A stretch of 30,029 nucleotides of DNA from CAZDUS01 sp964609375 (GTDB taxonomy: Bacteria > Verrucomicrobiota > Kiritimatiellia > CAIKKV01 > CAITUY01), in assembly GCA_964609375.1 (NCBI GenBank), contig CAZSSA010000017.1:1-30029 (forward strand). Reading direction: 5' to 3'. A program made the position numbers and the translations under genes. The notes under the pieces are model-generated. The model had not been told where the DNA came from. It worked only from the letters and a program-made list of their open reading frames with translations, and did not search any database. Positions within the stretch are counted from its first letter, which is position 1. The number at the start of each line of letters is the position of its first letter. Shown here piece by piece: positions 24,461 through 30,029 of this stretch.

Positions 24461-27400
24461 CTACAGCGTCAGCAGGTCCTGGATGCTTTCCCATGTCATT
24501 GAGGTGAAGGCGTTTTCGCTGGCGGACAGGGTGGCATCGATGACGGCCTTCTTCTGGTTCTGCAAGGCCAACACCTTTTCTTCCACGGTGCCCTTGGTGA
24601 TGAGCTTGATGCTGTAGACGGTGCGTTTCTGGCCGATACGGTGGGCGCGGTCAGTGGCCTGGTTTTCGACGGCAGGATTCCACCAGGGGTCGAAGTGAAT
24701 AACCATGTCGGCGCCCGTCAGGTTGAGGCCTGTGCCGCCAGCCTTGAGGCTGATGAGGAAAACGGGGATGGCGCGGTCGGTGTTGAAACGGTGGACCTCC
24801 GCCATGCGGTCCTTGGTGGCGCCGTCGAGATAGCAGTAGGGAATCTGGCGTTGATCCATCTGGTTGCGCAGAATGGTCAGCATGGAAACGAACTGGCTGA
24901 AGACCAGGACGCGATGGCCACCGTCCAATGCCTCGTCGAGCAATTCGAAGAAGAGTTCCATCTTGGCCGAAGGCTGCTCGGCGTGCAGGTTCTGGAGTTT
25001 GAGGAGATCCAGATGGCAGCAGACCTGGCGCAGGCGGAGGAGGGTCTTGAGGACTTCCATGCGGGACCGTTGGAATCCCTGCTTGGCGACCAAGTCGGTC
25101 AAGCGGCGGCGGGAGGAATCCACGAGTTCCTTGTAGACGGCTTTCTGGTCGGCGCTGAGCGAACAGGTCGCCAGACGTTCGATGCGTGGTGGCAGGTCGC
25201 GTGCGACCTCGATCTTCAGGCGGCGCATCAGGAAGGGTTGAAGTTTGCGGCGGAGCCGGAGTTGGGCGGCCTGAGCTTCCGCCCCCCCCTGGCCGATGGG
25301 GAGTTCGTAATGCTGACGGAAGGAGTCGTGCGAGCCGAGGTATTTCGGCATCAGGAAATCCATGATGGACCAGAGGTCCGAGACGCCGTTTTCGATGGGG
25401 GTACCGGTGAGGACCACCTTGTGGAAGGCGCGGATTTCCTTGGCGGTGATGGCGTTCTGGGTGGAGCGGTTCTTGATGTGCTGGGCTTCGTCGAGCACCA
25501 TCACGGAAAATTCCATTTCCCGGTAGTGGGCGATGTCGCGGCGGAGGAGGGCGTAGGAGGTGACGACGATATGTGCGTTCGGGACCTCGGTCCACTTGCT
25601 GTGGCGATCACTTCCCGAGATGGGGAGCACGCGTAATGTGCTGACAAATTTCTGGGCTTCTTCCGCCCAGTTATTGACAAGGCTGGTGGGGCAGATGATC
25701 AAGGCGGGCTTGTGGCGCGCGGCGGGGTGATGGCGCTCCAGTTGCAGCCACGTCAAGGTCTGGAGGGTTTTGCCGAGCCCCATTTCGTCGGCCAGGATTC
25801 CGCCGAAGGTGTTGACTTCAAGGAACCGGAGCCAGTTGACGCCTTCCTTTTGATAGGGGCGGAGGATGCTGTCGAGGGAAGGAGGAAGTTGGACGGGTTC
25901 AGTGGAGTGGAGTCGCGACTGGCGCTCGGCGGAGAGGCGCCATGGGGCGGGGGCCTCCACGTCCACGCCGTCGAGGGCATCGAGCGAGGTTTTGACATAG
26001 GATGAGTAGACGGAAGGCATGCGGAAGGCGCCGGGTCGGCTGCCTTCGCCGCTGGAGCAATCGCGGAAGACTTCCATCATGGAGTCGATGGCGGCGGAAT
26101 CCAGCAGGATGGTCCGTCCGTTGCGTTCGATGAACGCTTCGCCCTTGAGGAGGGCGCGCTGGATATCGGCTGGGGCGAGGCGGTTGCCTTCGCCGTCCTC
26201 GAAATCGAATCCGACTTCGAACCAGCCGGGCTGATCGCCTTCGCTATGGATGCTGACGACCGGGGTGGCGAAGTCCATGGATTCCATGACGCCGCCGATG
26301 CGGCCTTCCAGTTCAACGCGCCAGCCGGAGCGGCGCAGGGCGGGCACATGACTGCCGAGGAAGTTCAGGACTTCGCGGCAGCCGACGACGGAGTTCAAGG
26401 TGTCGCCGGTTTCGCCGGAGAACCCGAAGGCGGCCAGGGTGTCGAGGGCTGCTTTTTCGGCGGGCATGTTACGCACGGTATAGCGCATGAGGTCGGTGGG
26501 GTCGGGGATGGCGAAGTGACCGGCGGGATCCTTCTTGCCTGCCACGAGGCGGATGCCGTCATAGTCGGCGTAGACGGTGGCGGCGAGCGAGGCTGGACTG
26601 CCCCGGATGGTGAGGCGGAAGCGGGGGATGGCCGGCTCGATGGTGAACAGGTCAACGGAGAGATCGCTTTCGATCCGCATGAAGCCCGAGAGGATCGGCC
26701 ACTCGGCCTGCATGAAGCGGGGGACGGCTTGCCGGGGAATGATGACCGGCTCGGAATAGATGGAGCGGATGGGTTCGGGAAGGATTTTTTCGAGGGGCCA
26801 GAAATGGCGGGCCCCAAAGGCCCATCCGTGTCGTCCGGTGACGACGTAGAATGGGGTTTCGGAGGGTTTCATGAACGGGATTTCCGTATGGAGAATCAGG
26901 ATGAGTTCGCCGTTGTCCCGGTCCAGATCGAGCTGCAAAAAGGAGACCAGGCGAGAGGCGGCCACGGTGATAGGCGTTGGCTGGCCTTCCTCCGCCAGGG
27001 TCATGCCTTGCAGCAGGTGGAGGAGCGAGAGGAAATCGTGTTGGGTTAATTCCATGGTTCCGCGGGCGGGCCCTTCGGCGATGTCCTCGAGGACAAACAG
27101 GATGGCTTCGTCCTTTTGGGAGAGGCCAAGGCAGATATCGGTCTGGATTTGATCCACAAGGACAACGGTGCTGTTGAAGGCCACGGCGCAGGTGAGGGGG
27201 ATACGGCCGGTGTTGACGCCATCGCGCCAGGAGGCGCCGAGGGTGAGAATAAGTCTGGCGGAGACACTGCCGGGTTCGCCGAGCCGGGCGCGTTTGACGT
27301 AGGTGTTGTCGGCGAGGGATGCCATACGGGCGGCGCGGCGGAGTTCCTCCTTCTTCATGGCGTCCAGTTCGGGATTGTTATTCCGGCGGATCAATTCCAG

Positions 27401-27667
27401 GCACAAGGCGATGACGTGGGCACAGATGATGCCCCGCTCCTTGCTGTCGCGGCAGGGGCAATGGTTTTCGGCGGAGCCATCCTGCCGGATGCGCACGGCG
27501 GTCTTGAGGGGGCGGTTGCTCCAGAGGATGGTGCCGGAGACGAAGGGGGGATCATAGGTGACATCCTGAACCAAACTGCGTTCCGCCAGGGTTTGTGCAT
27601 CGCGGAAGACGCGGTGTCCGGCCCAGTTGATGAGTACCTGATGGGTTATGGGGAGGCGTGGCGACAT
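24461..27667 (-). CDS. SNF2-family helicase with SWIM zinc finger
   Basis: A 1068-aa bacterial SNF2 protein, an ATP-driven DNA translocase. A SWIM zinc site lies near residue 73 (CPCRDSKERGIICAH, CxCxnCxH). About 500 residues without clear motifs follow. Then comes the ATPase: ILADEMGLGKTLQTLTWL near 630, the DEAQ box (VLDEAQHIKNRST) near 725, TGTPIENGVSDLWSIMDF, and the second RecA lobe with KAGGTGLNLTGADMVIHFD and DRAHRIGQKRTVYSIK near 1008. This SWIM plus SNF2 layout is common in bacteria; roles in transcription recycling or repair are proposed but unproven. The start is 4 bp after the prmA stop, so the two are co-transcribed. Confidence 0.94.
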   Translation of the reverse strand: MSPRLPITHQVLINWAGHRVFRDAQTLAERSLVQDVTYDPPFVSGTILWSNRPLKTAVRIRQDGSAENHCPCRDSKERGIICAHVIALCLELIRRNNNPELDAMKKEELRRAARMASLADNTYVKRARLGEPGSVSARLILTLGASWRDGVNTGRIPLTCAVAFNSTVVLVDQIQTDICLGLSQKDEAILFVLEDIAEGPARGTMELTQHDFLSLLHLLQGMTLAEEGQPTPITVAASRLVSFLQLDLDRDNGELILILHTEIPFMKPSETPFYVVTGRHGWAFGARHFWPLEKILPEPIRSIYSEPVIIPRQAVPRFMQAEWPILSGFMRIESDLSVDLFTIEPAIPRFRLTIRGSPASLAATVYADYDGIRLVAGKKDPAGHFAIPDPTDLMRYTVRNMPAEKAALDTLAAFGFSGETGDTLNSVVGCREVLNFLGSHVPALRRSGWRVELEGRIGGVMESMDFATPVVSIHSEGDQPGWFEVGFDFEDGEGNRLAPADIQRALLKGEAFIERNGRTILLDSAAIDSMMEVFRDCSSGEGSRPGAFRMPSVYSSYVKTSLDALDGVDVEAPAPWRLSAERQSRLHSTEPVQLPPSLDSILRPYQKEGVNWLRFLEVNTFGGILADEMGLGKTLQTLTWLQLERHHPAARHKPALIICPTSLVNNWAEEAQKFVSTLRVLPISGSDRHSKWTEVPNAHIVVTSYALLRRDIAHYREMEFSVMVLDEAQHIKNRSTQNAITAKEIRAFHKVVLTGTPIENGVSDLWSIMDFLMPKYLGSHDSFRQHYELPIGQGGAEAQAAQLRLRRKLQPFLMRRLKIEVARDLPPRIERLATCSLSADQKAVYKELVDSSRRRLTDLVAKQGFQRSRMEVLKTLLRLRQVCCHLDLLKLQNLHAEQPSAKMELFFELLDEALDGGHRVLVFSQFVSMLTILRNQMDQRQIPYCYLDGATKDRMAEVHRFNTDRAIPVFLISLKAGGTGLNLTGADMVIHFDPWWNPAVENQATDRAHRIGQKRTVYSIKLITKGTVEEKVLALQNQKKAVIDATLSASENAFTSMTWESIQDLLTL

Positions 27668-27671
27668 GGGG

Positions 27672-28586
27672 TTAGCTCGCGGGGCGTTTCATCCACAGGG
27701 AGGTCCACTCGCCTATGACGAGGGAGTCTTGAAGGATGAACCCCTGGGCGTGGAAGGCGGTGATGACGCCATCGGCTTGCGGGTTCAGGATCCCTGAAAG
27801 GATAAGGGAGGCGGACGGGGAGGGAGCGACGAGTTGAGACAGGATGGCGGCGTATTGGATTAGGACGACGGCGAGGATATTGGCGACGACGATATCGAAG
27901 GGGGGTGTGTTGGTCAGGGTGGCCAAGTCGGCGACGCCGAAGTGGATGGCGGAGGTGACTCCGTTCAGGGTGGCGTTTTCGCGGGCGACGCGGATGGATT
28001 CGGGATCGTTATCGAGAGCGGTGATGTTGGTGAAGCCGAGGCGGGCTCCGGCGATGGAGAGGATTCCTGAGCCGCAGCCGACATCAATCAGGCTTAACGG
28101 ACGGTTCGGAGAGCCGTCCCTACCGGAGGCGATGGCATCCATGAAACAGAGGCAACCACGGGTGGTGCCATGCTGGCCGGTGCCGAAGCTCATGCCGGGG
28201 TCGATTTCGAGAACAATCTCGTCCGGCGCCGGGGAGCAGGGTTCCCAGGAGGGTTTGATCCAAATGCGGTCGGAGACCTTCTCGGTATGGAAGAAACGTT
28301 TCCAGGCTTCGGCCCAGTTTTCGACGGGGAGGGGTTCGATGGTGGCGGTCCAGGAGGCGTTGGGGAATTGGGATTTGACCATGGACTGCATGGCGTCCAG
28401 CCGATGAACGGCTTCCGGTTGGCTGGCGCAGAAATATTCGATGCGGGCGAGGTCGCGGTCGGCGTCATACCAGATGGTGCATTGGTCGTCGGCATCCAGC
28501 ACGGCGGCTTCGTCGATGAAATCGGCGACGGTGGAGGTGGTTTCCACGCGGGCGACATACAAGATGGGTTGGGAAGGGGAAGGCAT
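27672..28586 (-). CDS. prmA: Ribosomal protein L11 methyltransferase PrmA
   Basis: A 304-aa SAM-dependent enzyme that trimethylates L11. Family marks: the ENWAEAWKRFFHTEKV segment, GMSFGTGQHGTTRGCL, the SAM loop LIDVGCGSGILSIAGARLGF with ALDNDPESIRVARENATLNG, and the catalytic-loop VANIL. Between the last two regions an extra SGRDGSPNRPLS sits just before the SAM strand. Its DNA is a 21-nt hairpin of the same type as the one at the right edge of the window, so a repeat appears to have been inserted in frame. It is upstream of the SNF2 gene in the same operon. Confidence 0.93.
   Translation of the reverse strand: MPSPSQPILYVARVETTSTVADFIDEAAVLDADDQCTIWYDADRDLARIEYFCASQPEAVHRLDAMQSMVKSQFPNASWTATIEPLPVENWAEAWKRFFHTEKVSDRIWIKPSWEPCSPAPDEIVLEIDPGMSFGTGQHGTTRGCLCFMDAIASGRDGSPNRPLSLIDVGCGSGILSIAGARLGFTNITALDNDPESIRVARENATLNGVTSAIHFGVADLATLTNTPPFDIVVANILAVVLIQYAAILSQLVAPSPSASLILSGILNPQADGVITAFHAQGFILQDSLVIGEWTSLWMKRPAS
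28099..28119 (-). repeat. 21-nt TCC-loop hairpin inside prmA
   Basis: On the minus strand: GGACGGCTC, loop TCC, GAACCGTCC, with one wobble mismatch in a 9-bp stem, preceded by GGTA and followed by G. The layout and flanks match the hairpin at 29998-30018 (GGTA-GGACGCCTC-TCC-GAGGCGTCC-G), with stem changes that are partly compensatory. Confidence 0.7.
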
Positions 28587-28593
28587 GGGGATT

Positions 28594-28614
28594 GGGGTTC
28601 AGGGTTCAGGGTTC
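28594..28614 (-). repeat. Heptamer array at the left edge of gap 3
   Basis: Three units, GGGGTTC AGGGTTC AGGGTTC, run straight into the N run; on the minus strand they read AACCCTG AACCCTG AACCCCA in phase. The first bases beyond the gap (28715) continue with GGGTTCAGG, so the unresolved segment probably holds more units. Confidence 0.75.
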
Positions 28615-28714
28615 NNNNNNNNNNNNNNNNNNNNNNNNNNNNNNNNNNNNNNNNNNNNNNNNNNNNNNNNNNNNNNNNNNNNNNNNNNNNNNNNNNNNNN
28701 NNNNNNNNNNNNNN
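28615..28714. other. Assembly gap 3 (100 N)
   Basis: Exactly 100 N, bounded on both sides by GGGTTC heptamer repeats, and cutting the four-helix-bundle gene fragment. Confidence 0.97.
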
Positions 28715-28867
28715 GGGTTCAGGAAATCCGGGAGGACAGATGATTTGTGAGCCTAATTCGAACTTTTCTTCGGCTGGCCCTCGATGGGTAAGATCGCAGA
28801 CCTCCATGTGCAGGCGGCAGAGTTTCTGATAGACGATCAAATCTTCGAGCCGTTGATACGTTTGCAT
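28715..28867 (-). pseudogene. Truncated four-helix-bundle (23S rRNA-intervening-sequence type) protein
   Basis: From the ATG at 28867 the first 42 residues (MQTYQRLEDLIVYQKLCRLH, then MEVCDLTHRGPAEEKFELGS plus QI) match the start of the four-helix-bundle / S23 protein family. That family normally continues SQ-x-RR-x-x-x-S-x-x-x-N-x-A-E over about 120 residues. Here the match ends at SQI. The next codons (ICPPGFPEP) are translated heptamer repeat and run into gap 3. The ATG lies one base after the rnhC stop (TGATATG), which may couple translation. Either the gene is truncated, or the gap hides a rearrangement. The family's function is unknown. Confidence 0.72.
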
Positions 28868-28868
28868 A

Positions 28869-29912
28869 TCAATTCCCTGAACCCTGAACCCTGGAGCCAG
28901 AACCCTCATTGGGCTTTATGGGGCGTTTGAATTTGTAGCCGTTGGCGGTGGCGGATGTGGCGGCGCCTTCGGCGCCCAGGATGGAGCGGGTCTGGCCGAC
29001 CCGGGCCAGGACGGAGTCGGTGGTTTTGAAATGACACTTTGCCGTTTGGAGCAGGATGGCGGGCGAGTGTTTTTCGATCAGGGTGACGGCGGCGTCCTGG
29101 ACAAGGTTGGAGGCCCCCTTGGGGAGTTTGACGCCATGCTGTTCGCCCAGTTTGCGGAGTCCGAACAGGAAGGCTTCGCGGGCAAGAATGGAGGCGGCGG
29201 CCACGGCGATATCGGATTCGGCCTTGTGCATCTGAATGAGTTCGATTTTGCGGCCTTTCTGCATGAGGGCGCGCTTGACCTGTTCCTTGCTGCCGAACTG
29301 GTCGGAGACGGCGCGGGTGCAGGCGGGAACCTTTTCCAGAAGGTTTTCGATGGCGCGGGCATGACCCCAGGCGAGGAGGTTGTTCACGCTGCGGATCTTG
29401 GTGTAGAGCTGGTTGTATTTCTCCGGGCCGATGGCAATGATGCTGTAGCGGCCATTGAGCAGTTGGCGGAGATTCTTGGCGATATCGAGCAGACGGTTAT
29501 CGCTGGTGATGTTCTTGCTGTCACGGACGCCGATCTCCTGCATGGCCTTGGTCAGGGTGCCGTCGGTGTAGGCGCTGGCGATGACGATGGGGCCGAAGAA
29601 GTCGCCCTTGCCGCTTTCGTCCACGCCGATGTGCGGGGTGAAGGCTTCGGGGTTGACGATTTCCTCATACCCCAACTTGACGGCCATGAGGACCTGGGGT
29701 TCCATGACGAACGTGACGAAATCCTGGGCGCCTTTGCCTTGGACGACGCATTTGCCGGACTGGTAGAGGACGATCCGGCAGTCCGGGGCGTCGGCGGCGA
29801 TGGTGGAATAGGGGACGGTGGCAGGGCGGTAATTACCCTGTTCCAGAATGAGGATCAGGGCTGCCTGCTGGCCTTCCGTTAGTGTAAATGTGAAGGAATT
29901 ACGTTGTTCCAT
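28869..29912 (-). CDS. rnhC: Ribonuclease HIII
   Basis: A 347-aa enzyme that cleaves RNA in RNA:DNA hybrids. Residues 1-80 form the TBP-like substrate-binding domain typical of HIII. The catalytic domain begins at the signature HIGVDESGKGDFFGPIV near residue 95, with the other acidic residues in IGVRDSKNIT and HKAESDIAVAAASILARE. Normal homology ends soon after the CHFKTTDSV segment. About 45 residues follow, of which the last (NEGSGSRVQGSGN) and the stop are encoded by heptamer repeats. The start at 29912 is the only suitable ATG. The four-helix-bundle fragment begins immediately after its stop. Confidence 0.94.
   Translation of the reverse strand: MEQRNSFTFTLTEGQQAALILILEQGNYRPATVPYSTIAADAPDCRIVLYQSGKCVVQGKGAQDFVTFVMEPQVLMAVKLGYEEIVNPEAFTPHIGVDESGKGDFFGPIVIASAYTDGTLTKAMQEIGVRDSKNITSDNRLLDIAKNLRQLLNGRYSIIAIGPEKYNQLYTKIRSVNNLLAWGHARAIENLLEKVPACTRAVSDQFGSKEQVKRALMQKGRKIELIQMHKAESDIAVAAASILAREAFLFGLRKLGEQHGVKLPKGASNLVQDAAVTLIEKHSPAILLQTAKCHFKTTDSVLARVGQTRSILGAEGAATSATANGYKFKRPIKPNEGSGSRVQGSGN
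28880..28907. repeat. Four heptamers at the 3' end of rnhC
   Basis: AACCCTG, AACCCTG, GAGCCAG and AACCCTC follow in phase. They are opposite in orientation to the GGGTTCA units on the far side of the fragment, so the truncated four-helix-bundle gene lies between inverted heptamer arrays. The array supplies the last codons of rnhC. Confidence 0.75.
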
Positions 29913-29997
29913 AAACTTACCCTTATACCAAAAGGATTTTAATAAGCAAAAAGGTTTTGCGGTGCGGCGTCAGTGACGTAGGGGCGACCTACGGTAG

Positions 29998-30018
29998 GGA
30001 CGCCTCTCCGAGGCGTCC
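29998..30018. repeat. 21-nt TCC-loop hairpin at the right edge
   Basis: GGACGCCTC, loop TCC, GAGGCGTCC: a perfect 9-bp stem preceded by GGTA. Just upstream, GTAGG-GGCGA-CCTAC forms a second small hairpin, so this may be a composite intergenic repeat. It lies upstream of rnhC (117 bp of non-coding sequence from 29913), and the unit may continue past the window. Confidence 0.75.
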
Positions 30019-30029
30019 GCGGACCGCTC

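Noticed and set aside
24641..25636. Long plus-strand open frame of 331 codons opposite the SNF2 helicase
   Set aside because: The minus strand carries unmistakable helicase motifs here; GC-rich coding DNA often leaves long open shadow frames.
28594..28907. Heptamer arrays read as a CRISPR array
   Set aside because: The units are 7 bp with no spacers of regular length and no cas genes in the window.

Overview
The window looks like a GC-rich bacterial chromosome fragment from a draft or metagenome assembly, because it contains three gaps of exactly 100 N. The gene content points to the PVC group, and I lean towards Kiritimatiellota or a relative. The reasons are RNase HIII, an Na+-NQR cluster without nqrA beside it (Chlamydia also splits nqrA off), a PurF-like protein lacking the N-terminal cysteine, a four-helix-bundle (23S rRNA-intervening-sequence) protein remnant, and abundant intergenic palindromes and heptamer repeats. 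The phylum call is an inference from remembered families, not from a marker gene.

Layout. 1-1.3 kb: the 3' end of ychF, yqeY, a repeat-rich spacer and a small unknown gene. 1.3-4.2 kb (minus): recQ followed by a Crp/Fnr regulator. 4.3-6.5 kb (plus): a secreted TPR protein interrupted by gap 1. 6.55-7.65 kb: a scramblase-like protein and an MTH1-like Nudix hydrolase. 7.8-8.5 kb: an XRE-type HTH gene and a small Cys/His protein. 8.6-13.0 kb: an nqrBCDEF operon ending in an unknown 161-aa gene. 13.1-14.4 kb (minus): a secreted ankyrin-MORN protein. 14.5-16.6 kb: hisH, hisF and an FkbM-type methyltransferase. 16.6-16.9 kb: gap 2 inside a 55-bp direct repeat. 16.9-17.9 kb (minus): an L,D-transpeptidase. 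18.0-19.15 kb: a PQQ-type beta-propeller. 19.15-20.95 kb (minus): an oligopeptide-type solute-binding protein. 21.3-24.4 kb: the PurF-like protein and a PTS enzyme I. 24.5-28.6 kb (minus): prmA then a SWIM-SNF2 helicase. 28.6-29.9 kb (minus): rnhC followed by a truncated four-helix-bundle gene that runs into gap 3. The last bases hold a palindromic repeat.

How the genes relate. Most genes are housekeeping: translation (ychF, prmA), DNA repair and RNA:DNA hybrid removal (recQ, rnhC, Nudix), histidine synthesis and sodium-pumping respiration. The more unusual content is of two kinds. The first is enzymes that depart from type: an Nqr cluster with no NqrA and a short NqrB carrying an RnfD-like flavinylation motif, and a PurF homologue that keeps its apparent Fe-S cysteines and PRPP loop but has lost glutaminase residues. 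The second is a set of short tandem heptamers of the form AANNNNG. They sit at or beside the 3' ends of genes, supply the last codons of two or three proteins, and surround the four-helix-bundle remnant. A separate family of 21-nt hairpins with a TCC loop occurs at the right edge and, in frame, inside prmA.
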